A stretch of 15,112 bases of DNA from Candidatus Zhuqueibacterota bacterium 4484_87 (GTDB taxonomy: Bacteria; Zhuqueibacterota; Zhuqueibacteria; Thermofontimicrobiales; Thermofontimicrobiaceae): NCBI GenBank assembly GCA_002085355.1, contig NATN01000021.1:1-15112 (forward strand), read 5' to 3'. Position numbers and translations under genes: made by a program. Every line of letters starts with the position of its first letter. Position 1 is the stretch's first letter. The notes under the pieces are model-generated. The model was given only the letters and a program-made list of their open reading frames with translations. It did no database searches and had not been told where the DNA came from. This document shows, in pieces, positions 1 through 6,829 of this stretch.

Positions 1-34
1 GCTGACGCCTTAACTCCAATCCAATTTCGGAATT

Positions 35-60
35 AAGCCGTAAGGCTTTTATTGTTTTTT
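35..60 (+). terminator. Possible intrinsic terminator of a plus-strand gene lying left of the window
   Basis: A short hairpin (AAGCC, GTAA loop, GGCTT) is followed on the plus strand by a T-rich tail TTTATTGTTTTTT. Reading frame 1 from base 1 is open for 11 codons and stops with TAA at 34-36, directly before the stem. This would fit the last residues of a rightward gene outside the window converging on prmC. The stem has only five pairs and the coding remnant is too short to identify, so both are tentative. Bases 61-171 show nothing else that I can recognise. Confidence 0.3.
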
Positions 61-171
61 ATTGCTATTTTACTTAAAATTTTTCAACTGGTCATTCATA
101 TTTATATGTTTATTATCGACAACGTGAATTTCCAACAGCTATGAAAATTAAGTTCAAAATAGTCAGATTCT

Positions 172-1053
172 TTATCGCGCCCAAAATACGCGTGGCAAAC
201 CATTCAAATCGCGAATAATTTCTGTGTGCGAGAAGCGGCCGAGTTTTGCAAAAATTTGTTTCACTGCTTCTCCTTGCGAAGCACCGATTTCCAAAGCCAA
301 CAAGCCACCGGGTGATAGAATTTGATCTGTTATTTCCTGCAGACGACGGAACGCATCCAGCCCGTCTTCTCCGCCGAACAATGCCGTATGAGGTTCAAAA
401 TCTTTCACCTCGTGAGGCAATGTTTTCATTTCTGCAGCACTGATGTACGGTAAATTACCAACAATTATTTGATATTTATCAAAATTTTTTGGCAGTTCAG
501 AAAAAATATCCTGTTTGATGAATTGAATTTTATCTCTAACGTCATTTTTCGTACTATTTTCCTCTGCGATTGCGATCGTTTGCTCGTCGATATCAATGGC
601 AGTGATTTGAGAGTTTGGTATATTTTTCGCCAGAGCAACCGCAATGTTCCCGCTACCGGTTCCGATATCGAGTATCTTAATTTCTTTTATATCAGGGAAA
701 AAGGTACTATAATTTTCAATAATAAAATCGACCAAAATTTCGGTTTCAGGACGCGGGATTAAGGTTTTGGGCGTTACTTTGAATGGGAGCGAGTAAAATT
801 CGGTTTCCCCGATCAAGTATTGCAGAGGCTCATAATTCCCGCGGCGTTTCAGTAAGTTGCGTAGTTGAGCAAGTTCGATTTCAGATACTGGTTTTTCGAA
901 ATTCAGATAGAGTTGAACGCGGTCCAGTCTGAATATTTTCCCTGCAAGCAGTTCAGCGTTAAGGCGCGGATTTTCAATACCTTTTTTCTCCAGGAAATCG
1001 GTCATTAGCTGAATGAGTTCCAAAACCGTGTATTTGGGCGATGAGTCGCTCAT
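172..1053 (-). CDS. prmC: Peptide chain release factor N5-glutamine methyltransferase PrmC (HemK)
   Basis: PrmC transfers a methyl group from S-adenosylmethionine to the side-chain amide of the glutamine in the GGQ motif of release factors, which speeds peptide release on the ribosome. The 293-residue length is normal for the family. The N-terminal helical domain includes PLQYLIG (about 76-82), followed by LIPRPETE (98-105). The Rossmann methyltransferase domain has the SAM-binding motif LDIGTGSGN (128-136). The catalytic NPPY tetrapeptide, which holds the substrate glutamine, reads NLPY at 200-203; the second position is changed but Asn, Pro and Tyr are kept. The ATG overlaps the prfA stop by four bases (ATGA) and has no clear Shine-Dalgarno site, so translational coupling to prfA, its substrate's gene, is likely. 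Confidence 0.95.
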   Translation of the reverse strand: MSDSSPKYTVLELIQLMTDFLEKKGIENPRLNAELLAGKIFRLDRVQLYLNFEKPVSEIELAQLRNLLKRRGNYEPLQYLIGETEFYSLPFKVTPKTLIPRPETEILVDFIIENYSTFFPDIKEIKILDIGTGSGNIAVALAKNIPNSQITAIDIDEQTIAIAEENSTKNDVRDKIQFIKQDIFSELPKNFDKYQIIVGNLPYISAAEMKTLPHEVKDFEPHTALFGGEDGLDAFRRLQEITDQILSPGGLLALEIGASQGEAVKQIFAKLGRFSHTEIIRDLNGLPRVFWAR

Positions 1054-2123
1054 GCCGTATCGACAAATTTTAGTCGTTCAGCACGATCGGCAATTTGAAG
1101 TTGTTCAATCAATTCGTCCAACTCGCCTTCCAAAATTTTGTCCAATTTGTACAGTGTCAAATTGATACGATGATCAGTCACGCGGTTTTGCGGAAAGTTG
1201 AATGTCCGAATTTTCGCGCTGCGATCTCCGGTGCTGACCATGGAACGCCGTTCTGCGGCTAATTTTTCCTGTTCTTCGCGCCGCGCTTTTTCATATAATC
1301 TGGCGCGGAGAACTTTGATTGCTTTTGCCCGATTTTTGTGCTGCGATTTTTCGTCCTGACAGGTTACGACCAGCCCTGTCGGAATGTGAGTGACGCGTAC
1401 CGCTGAGTCCGTCGTGTTGACGCTCTGACCGCCGGGGCCGGAAGAGCGATAGACGTCAATTTTCAGCTCATTGGGATCAATTTTAACTTCTACTTCATCC
1501 ATTTCAGGTAAAACAGCGACAGAGGCAGCAGAAGTGTGGATCCGTCCGCTGGCTTCTGTTTCTGGTACGCGCTGAACCCGATGCACGCCAGCCTCAAATT
1601 TAAGTTTTCCATAGGCGTTGTTTCCTGATACCTGAAATGAAATTTCCTTGAACCCGCCGCGTTCCTGTGGATGCGAACTGAGCACTTCTGTTTTCCAGCC
1701 CTGCCGTTCGGCGTATTTGAAATACATTCGCGTCAAATCGCCGGCGAAAAGACATGCCTCGTCGCCTCCCGTGCCTGCCCGAATCTCGATGATAGCGTTT
1801 TTTTCATCTTCCGGGTCCTTGGGGATGAGCAGCATTTTTAATTCCTGCTCCAATTGTTCCTGCTGCGGCTGTAATTCCCGAATTTCTTCTTCCGCCAATT
1901 CGCTCATCTCTGCATCTTCTGCCTGCTCGATGATTTCTTTGGCTTCAGCTAATTGCCGTTGCACATTTTGAAATGCGTTGAATTTTTCTACAATTGGCGC
2001 TAATTCGCTCTGCTCTTTCGACAGCTTGCGAAATTGATTTTGGTCTTTAAATACATCAGGGTCGCTCAATAATTTGCTGATTTCGTGATAGCGCGCCTCA
2101 ATTTTCTCTAATTTATCTTTCAT
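1050..2123 (-). CDS. prfA: Peptide chain release factor 1 (RF1)
   Basis: RF1 recognises UAA and UAG stop codons in the ribosomal A site and triggers hydrolysis of peptidyl-tRNA. The 357-residue protein is full length. It has an N-terminal coiled-coil domain (about 1-100) and the conserved start of domain 2, with RAGTGGDEA at 115-123. The anticodon-like PxT motif reads PET at 187-189, where E. coli RF1 has PAT; this is an RF1 rather than RF2 (SPF) signature. The catalytic GGQ sits at 231-233 within SSGPGGQSVNTTDSAVR. The glutamine is the target of PrmC, encoded immediately downstream. A GGAG site about eight bases before the ATG supports the start, which overlaps the upstream DUF1385 stop as ATGA. 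There is no programmed frameshift, as expected for RF1. Confidence 0.97.
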   Translation of the reverse strand: MKDKLEKIEARYHEISKLLSDPDVFKDQNQFRKLSKEQSELAPIVEKFNAFQNVQRQLAEAKEIIEQAEDAEMSELAEEEIRELQPQQEQLEQELKMLLIPKDPEDEKNAIIEIRAGTGGDEACLFAGDLTRMYFKYAERQGWKTEVLSSHPQERGGFKEISFQVSGNNAYGKLKFEAGVHRVQRVPETEASGRIHTSAASVAVLPEMDEVEVKIDPNELKIDVYRSSGPGGQSVNTTDSAVRVTHIPTGLVVTCQDEKSQHKNRAKAIKVLRARLYEKARREEQEKLAAERRSMVSTGDRSAKIRTFNFPQNRVTDHRINLTLYKLDKILEGELDELIEQLQIADRAERLKFVDTA

Positions 2124-3085
2124 TTCGCTTGCTCCAACGATGCTTCTTGCTGATTTAGGTCATCCGCCCAAACAACGTTGGGATCGCCGGAGAATTTTTC
2201 TCCCAGACTTCCTTTCAGCGCGACAATGGCGACTTCCAGCATGGAATCGTCCGGTTTCAGAGCCGTGATTCGCTGCAACCATAGCCCTGGTAATACCATC
2301 AAACGCACAATTGGATTGTTCATTTTCTTGTCAGAAAGCTTGATCGCTTCGTAAGAAATCCCGCCGATGAGCGGCACAAAAGCGAGCCGAATGAGACGAT
2401 CCACGATTGAATCGGGTCTGCCTAACGTCAAAAATACCAAAATACTGATAAGCAAAACCGTCATAATGAAACTGGTGCCACAGCGTGGATGATGAGGTTT
2501 GTAAGGTCTGGCATTTTCAACTGTCAATTCTTTGCCATCTTCAAAAGCAAAAATGCTCTGATGCTCAGCACCGTGATAGCGAAAGATGCGCTGAATATCT
2601 TTCCACATCGCGATTACGCCAAGATATAGCAGAAAAATAGAAATTCGGAAAAAGCCATCCACCAAATTAAACCAAAACCCGGATTTTATTCCGATCAAAT
2701 CTGTTAAGATGAGTGGCAAATAGAAAAACAAAGCCAGCCCGGCGATGAGCGAAAATGCGATTGTGGCTGCCATCCATAACTTTGAAATGCCCTTTTGCTC
2801 TTTCTTTGAATTTGATTTTTTTTCTTCTTCGGCGACAGCAATGTCTCCTGAAAAAGTTAATGCCTTCACGCCCAGAACCATGGATTCAATCAGAATAACA
2901 GCGCCGCGAATGATGGGCAGATTCCAGAATTTATTTCTTTTGGTAAAAGATTGGTAAGGATCGCTTTTTAAAACAATTTTTCCGTCCGGGCGTCTGACAG
3001 CGACAGCGACTCGTTCCGGTGAGCGCATCATCACGCCCTCAATGACGGCTTGTCCGCCAACGTTTATTTTCTTTTCTGATGCCAA
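2120..3085 (-). CDS. DUF1385 (YqhQ/COG3872-like) membrane protein
   Basis: This 321-residue protein belongs to the DUF1385 family (PF07136, described as a predicted metal-dependent enzyme); its biochemical role is not established. Family marks are GGQAVIEGVMMR (10-21), YHGAEH (170-175), HPRCGTSF (199-206) and GLWLQRIT (267-274). The conserved His, Glu and Cys residues could bind metal. Hydrophobic stretches near 103-133, 137-160, 205-222 and 232-248 look membrane-embedded. The start is a TTG at 3083-3085 with AGGAAG about nine bases upstream; an in-frame TGA lies just before it, so no earlier start exists. It is the first gene of a tight DUF1385-prfA-prmC operon downstream of rho-rpmE. This neighbourhood recurs in distant phyla, notably Firmicutes, and suggests a link to translation termination, but that is inference. 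Confidence 0.9.
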   Translation of the reverse strand: MASEKKINVGGQAVIEGVMMRSPERVAVAVRRPDGKIVLKSDPYQSFTKRNKFWNLPIIRGAVILIESMVLGVKALTFSGDIAVAEEEKKSNSKKEQKGISKLWMAATIAFSLIAGLALFFYLPLILTDLIGIKSGFWFNLVDGFFRISIFLLYLGVIAMWKDIQRIFRYHGAEHQSIFAFEDGKELTVENARPYKPHHPRCGTSFIMTVLLISILVFLTLGRPDSIVDRLIRLAFVPLIGGISYEAIKLSDKKMNNPIVRLMVLPGLWLQRITALKPDDSMLEVAIVALKGSLGEKFSGDPNVVWADDLNQQEASLEQAK

Positions 3086-3150
3086 TTTTCAATTCTTCCT
3101 AAATTAGATTTATTTTTTTGTGACCGTCTGAATGGAATTGTGATTGATGT

Positions 3151-3179
3151 TTTATAAAAAATTGACCAATACTTACCAA
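3151..3179 (-). promoter_or_regulatory. Candidate sigma-70-type promoter for DUF1385-prfA-prmC
   Basis: On the minus strand a -35-like TTGGTA (3174-3179) is followed after 17 bases by a -10-like TATAAA (3151-3156). This places transcription start near 3144, about 60 bases upstream of the DUF1385 start codon. The site lies just past the rpmE terminator, where a new promoter would be needed. It was found by eye in AT-rich sequence, so it is only a candidate. Confidence 0.4.
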
Positions 3180-3196
3180 CAGCGTTCTTTTTTAGA

Positions 3197-3251
3197 TATA
3201 AAAAAACGGAATACCTGAACCTTATCAATCGGATCAGATTGTATTCCGTTT
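3197..3251 (-). terminator. Intrinsic terminator downstream of rpmE
   Basis: Bases 3204-3214 and 3241-3251 form an 11-base perfect inverted repeat (AAACGGAATAC and GTATTCCGTTT). An inner stem, 3215-3221 with 3231-3237 and one mismatch, extends it after a three-base bulge. On the minus strand the stem is followed by a run of T at 3206-3201. It lies about 20 bases after the rpmE stop codon, so it should end or attenuate rho-rpmE transcription before DUF1385. Confidence 0.8.
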
Positions 3252-3269
3252 GTTTCAAACTCAAAAAAA

Positions 3270-3500
3270 CTATGAATTTTGAAGATCTTTGCCAGCGTTG
3301 TCTTTCAATCCATATTTTCTCATAAATTTCTCAACACGTCCTGCTGAGTCAACTAATTTCTGCTTGCCGGTAAAAAACGGATGACAACTGGAGCAAATTT
3401 CCAGATGCATGTCGCCTTTGGTTGAGCGAACCTGAAATGTATTTCCACATGCGCAGGTCACCGTTCCGACCTTGTATTCCGGATGAATTTTCGCTTTCAA
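3270..3500 (-). CDS. rpmE: 50S ribosomal protein L31, zinc-binding type
   Basis: L31 is a small protein of the large ribosomal subunit that contacts the 30S subunit (bridge B1b). The 76-residue sequence begins MKAKIHPEYK, as is typical for the family. It keeps the four zinc-ligand cysteines at 16, 18, 36 and 39 (CAC and CSSC), so this is the C+ form rather than the zinc-free paralogue that replaces it under zinc starvation. The start codon is TTG at 3498-3500, supported by an excellent Shine-Dalgarno site AAGGAGGT (3509-3516 on the complementary strand). It lies 114 bases downstream of rho, with its own candidate promoter in the gap and a strong terminator behind. Confidence 0.97.
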   Translation of the reverse strand: MKAKIHPEYKVGTVTCACGNTFQVRSTKGDMHLEICSSCHPFFTGKQKLVDSAGRVEKFMRKYGLKDNAGKDLQNS

Positions 3501-3572
3501 GAGAATCTACCTCCTTACACATATTATTTTGATAAAACTATTTCTCACATCGTTGCTCAAATTAAGATTCCA

Positions 3573-3601
3573 AATATAAGAATATTTTCGCTGTAATGCA
3601 A
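3573..3601 (-). promoter_or_regulatory. Candidate promoter for rpmE with Bacteroidota-like -10 (TATATTTG)
   Basis: On the minus strand TTGCAT (3596-3601) is followed by a 17-base spacer and TATATT (3573-3578), which continues as TATATTTGG. The extended -10 matches the Bacteroidota consensus TAnnTTTG and is the same as the box before the tRNA-Asn gene. Predicted transcription start is near 3566, about 65 bases before the rpmE start codon. Confidence 0.5.
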
Positions 3602-3614
3602 GAAAAAAACGAAA

Positions 3615-4862
3615 TTACGAGTTCATAAGTTCCAAAAACTTTTTATTGGATTTTGTTGCGCGCAATCTATCAACGAGAAATTCGATTGCCTCCACCGGAT
3701 TGAGCTCGCTTAACACTTTGCGCAGAATCCATACGCGATTCAGCTCTTTGGCAGTCAATAAAAGTTCTTCTTTTCGCGTGCCCGATTTGTTGATATCAAT
3801 TGCCGGGAAAAGACGCCTGTCCGCCAGGTTGCGGTCGAGCACAAGTTCCATGTTTCCGGTGCCTTTGAACTCTTCAAAAATAACGTCATCCATGCGGCTG
3901 CCGGTATCGATGAGTGCGGTGGCGATGATAGTCAGGCTGCCCCCTTCTTCGATATTTCGCGCTGCGCCGAAAAAACGTTTCGGTCTATGCAAGGCGTTCG
4001 CGTCCACACCACCAGAGAGAATTTTGCCACTATGCGGCACGACTGCGTTGTAGGCGCGTGCTAAACGAGTGATACTGTCCAGCAGAATGACAACATCCTG
4101 TTTATATTCAACCAACCGTTTGGCTTTTTCCAGAACCATTTCCGAGACTTGCACGTGACGTTCCGCCGGTTCATCAAATGTTGAACTGACGACTTCTGCT
4201 TCTACTGAACGCTCCATGTCGGTCACTTCTTCCGGTCTTTCATCGATGAGGAGAACAATCAATTTGACTTCCGAATGATTCGTTGTAATTGCGTTAGCGA
4301 TTGCCTGCAAGAGCATTGTTTTACCGGTTTTGGGCTGGGCAACGATGAGCCCGCGCTGTCCTTTGCCGATTGGGGTCAGCAGATTCATGATACGTGTGGA
4401 ATAGTTTGTTGCTGAAAATTCCAGATTGAGCCGCTCGTTGGGATATAATGGCGTCAGGTTGTCGAAAAGAATTTTGCTTTTTGCCTCTTCCGGATTTTCA
4501 TAATTAACTGCTTCCACTTTCAGCAGTGCGAAAAAGCGCTCGTTTTCTTTTGGCGGACGAATTTGTCCGGAAACAGTATCTCCTGTTTTGAGACCAAAAC
4601 GTTTGATCTGAGACGGGGAAACATAAATGTCATCAGGCCCCGGCAGGTAGTTGTAATCCGGCGAGCGTAAAAAACCATATCCATCGGGCAGAATTTCCAA
4701 CACACCTTCAGCGAAAATCAAACCTTCCTGTTTTGTCTGCTCCTCCAGAATTTTGAAGATGAGCTCTTGTTTCTTCATTCCGCTGGAACCTGGGATATTC
4801 AGATCCTGAGCCACTTTGGTCAATTCTGAGATTTTCAGCGCTTTTAATTCAGCAATATCCAT
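3615..4862 (-). CDS. rho: Transcription termination factor Rho
   Basis: Rho is a hexameric RNA-dependent ATPase that loads on nascent RNA and dissociates RNA polymerase. The 415-residue protein is close to the E. coli length (419), without the long insertions seen in some Bacteroidota and Actinobacteria. It has an N-terminal Rho_N helix bundle (about 1-45), a cold-shock-like RNA-binding domain with GYGFLRSPDYNYLPGPDDIY (61-80), a Walker A AQPKTGKT (175-182), the catalytic region IDERPEE (206-212), a Walker B VVILLDS (257-263) and the secondary-site R-loop GTGNMELVLDR (334-344). The ATG is preceded by AAGGA at suitable spacing. Rho lies directly upstream of rpmE, an arrangement shared with many bacteria. 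A candidate promoter lies 40-70 bases upstream. Confidence 0.98.
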   Translation of the reverse strand: MDIAELKALKISELTKVAQDLNIPGSSGMKKQELIFKILEEQTKQEGLIFAEGVLEILPDGYGFLRSPDYNYLPGPDDIYVSPSQIKRFGLKTGDTVSGQIRPPKENERFFALLKVEAVNYENPEEAKSKILFDNLTPLYPNERLNLEFSATNYSTRIMNLLTPIGKGQRGLIVAQPKTGKTMLLQAIANAITTNHSEVKLIVLLIDERPEEVTDMERSVEAEVVSSTFDEPAERHVQVSEMVLEKAKRLVEYKQDVVILLDSITRLARAYNAVVPHSGKILSGGVDANALHRPKRFFGAARNIEEGGSLTIIATALIDTGSRMDDVIFEEFKGTGNMELVLDRNLADRRLFPAIDINKSGTRKEELLLTAKELNRVWILRKVLSELNPVEAIEFLVDRLRATKSNKKFLELMNS

Positions 4863-4905
4863 AATTTAATCCTTTTTATAAATGATTTGGTGATTAATAT
4901 TTTTC

Positions 4906-4934
4906 ATTAAAATTTAACAGTCTTCAACTATCAA
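4906..4934 (-). promoter_or_regulatory. Candidate sigma-70-type promoter for rho
   Basis: On the minus strand TTGATA (4929-4934), a 17-base spacer and TTTAAT (4906-4911) each match the bacterial consensus at five of six positions. Predicted start is near 4899, giving a leader of about 37 bases before the rho ATG. No stem-loop typical of rho autoregulation was recognised in this short leader. Confidence 0.45.
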
Positions 4935-5121
4935 TAATCGTTTTGTGCAATTTATTCGTTTTTAGAGAAAATCAGGGCAAAAACTTTCTTTTGCATGCTT
5001 TCCCGAGAGCAATACGTAAAAATAGCATTTTATTTTCACAATTTCGGGATACAAATAGAGGCAATTTTGCATTGTTCGGAGAATTGTTTGCGTGTTACCT
5101 GTTTTGATAGCAGAAATGTGA

Positions 5122-6219
5122 TTATATTCTTTTCTCCGTCACCGGATCAAAAAAATGTGCCCTTTCCATTTTAAATACAAGTTTTGTTTTTTGACCAACG
5201 GCCAATTCATTTTTTTCTCTGATTCTAGCAACAAGCTGGTGCTTTCCGGTATTTAAATAAAGGAAAAACTCATTTCCCATGGGCTCAATGACCTCCAGCA
5301 AAATTTCAACCGGAGCGGGATATTTCACATGCTCAGAGAAATGAGCATCGCTAATATCTTCCGGGCGGATGCCTAAAATGATTTCCTTATCGATAAAGTC
5401 TGCTAATTTGTCCTGATAGGCTTCTGGAATGGTTAGTCGGAGTTTCCCTTCGTCAAGAATCAAACCATTCTGGCGCTTTAAAGTTCCCGATAAAAAATTC
5501 ATTGCCGGACTGCCGATAAAGCCTGCGACAAATTTATTGACCGGAAAATCATACAGATTGAGCGGTGTGTCTATTTGCTGAACCAGCCCGTCTTTCATAA
5601 CGACAATTCTGTCGCCCATGGTCATCGCTTCCATCTGATCATGGGTAACATAGATCATTGTTGTTTCCAGTCGGCTGTGCAATTTGGAAATTTCCGTTCT
5701 CATTTGAACGCGGAGTTTGGCGTCGAGGTTGGAAAGCGGCTCGTCAAATAAAAATACCTGGGGTTTTCTGACAATAGCTCTGCCAACAGCAACACGTTGC
5801 CTTTGTCCGCCGGAAAGCGCTTTCGGCTTTCTGTCCAATAAATCCGTGATTTCCAATATCTCTGCTGCTTCCCGCACTCTTTTTTCAATTTCAGTTTTGG
5901 GGAATTTTCTCAATTTTAATCCGAACGCCATATTCTGGAACACGGTCATGTGCGGATAAAGCGCATAATTTTGAAAAACCATGGCGATGTCCCTGTCTTT
6001 GGGCGGCACATCATTGACGACACGATCTCCGATTAAAATTTTTCCTTTGCTCACTTCTTCAAGTCCGGCGATCATGCGTAAAGTTGTCGATTTCCCGCAA
6101 CCTGAGGGACCAACTAACACCATAAATTCTTTGTCTTTAATTTCCACATCGATTTCATTGACAGCAATAACATCTTTATCAAAGATTTTACTCACCCGCT
6201 CCAACTTCACTTGAGCCAT
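5122..6219 (-). CDS. ABC transporter ATP-binding protein, MalK/UgpC/MsmK type
   Basis: This is the nucleotide-binding subunit of a carbohydrate (CUT1-type) importer, which hydrolyses ATP on the cytoplasmic side to power uptake. All ABC motifs are present in the 365 residues: Walker A GPSGCGKST (37-45), Q-loop Gln83, signature LSGGQ (135-139), Walker B VFLFDE (155-160), D-loop SNLD (163-166) and H-loop His193. After about residue 240 comes the OB/TOBE-type regulatory domain, with the LGIRPEDI motif typical of MalK and UgpC. The ATG has AGAAGGA six bases upstream. No permease or solute-binding protein gene lies in the window, so it is an orphan ATPase, perhaps shared by several importers as MsmK is in streptococci. 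The exact substrate cannot be told from sequence. Confidence 0.93.
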   Translation of the reverse strand: MAQVKLERVSKIFDKDVIAVNEIDVEIKDKEFMVLVGPSGCGKSTTLRMIAGLEEVSKGKILIGDRVVNDVPPKDRDIAMVFQNYALYPHMTVFQNMAFGLKLRKFPKTEIEKRVREAAEILEITDLLDRKPKALSGGQRQRVAVGRAIVRKPQVFLFDEPLSNLDAKLRVQMRTEISKLHSRLETTMIYVTHDQMEAMTMGDRIVVMKDGLVQQIDTPLNLYDFPVNKFVAGFIGSPAMNFLSGTLKRQNGLILDEGKLRLTIPEAYQDKLADFIDKEIILGIRPEDISDAHFSEHVKYPAPVEILLEVIEPMGNEFFLYLNTGKHQLVARIREKNELAVGQKTKLVFKMERAHFFDPVTEKRI

Positions 6220-6829
6220 TTTTAATCCTTCTGTCCTTTTTCAATTGTTCAATCTTCATAGGGTAACAGATATTTCAATAGAAATTTTTTTGCTCTTGAT
6301 AAATGAAACTCATTTCATTGTTAATTTTAGATATTCAACTTTTATGAAGCTAAATATAAAAATGAAATGTCACTTTATCTTTTCATCCTTTCGATAGCTC
6401 GGAGTAAAAAAAATGTCGATAGCGCCTCAGTAACTTTTTTCATTTTTCAAGGATTTATACCACCGAGGGTTTTAGGAGTTTAGCGAAAAGCATTTCAGTC
6501 AACAAGGAGAGTTGAACGCCTAAATCTATAAAAAAAAATCATTATTGTCAAGTTTTTTTTGAAAAAATTTATTGGCTACAGAAAGAGTACGAATAAATGA
6601 ATAAAAGCGGAGTTTATTTTATGACGGTTTGAATGAAGCGTATTTCTCGGGTGCAAAATAAATGCGCCACGAAAGTGTTAATTACATTTTCTTTTATTTA
6701 CAAATTCGTGGCGCTAAAATTTTTTAATGCCAGAGAAATCAGATTTTTTCTCAAAATGGTGAAAAAACAAAATCGAACCACAGAGCGTCGTAATCCCTAC
6801 GATTTAATGATGAATTTGCAAAAATTCCG
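6220..6829. other. 610-base intergenic region upstream of the ABC ATPase
   Basis: No convincing gene is present; short open frames here (for example 6633-6857 plus) have no ribosome site and an unnatural composition. The region holds a perfect 7-base inverted repeat AATGAAA-CTCA-TTTCATT at 6302-6319, which could be an operator 83 bases before the ATPase start. It also has an 8-base direct repeat TCGATAGC at 6391-6398 and 6416-6423, and a less AT-rich patch near 6465-6530 with a small hairpin TCAAC/GTTGA at 6499-6515. A stem-loop lies at 6664-6714 (listed separately). I found no promoter good enough to call. Confidence 0.5.
6664..6714. terminator. Long-loop inverted repeat, possible bidirectional terminator after the symporter gene
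   Basis: GCGCCACGAA (6664-6673) and TTCGTGGCGC (6705-6714) are perfect 10-base arms around a 31-base AT-rich loop. On the minus strand it lies about 115 bases past the symporter stop and is followed by ATTTATTTT. On the plus strand it is followed by TAAAATTTTTT. The long loop is unusual for a terminator, so it could instead be a protein-binding or repeat element. Confidence 0.4.

Noticed and set aside
3064..3264. 66-codon minus-strand open frame between rpmE and DUF1385
   Set aside because: It covers the rpmE terminator and the DUF1385 promoter region, overlaps the DUF1385 start, and has a basic, low-complexity product with no family likeness.
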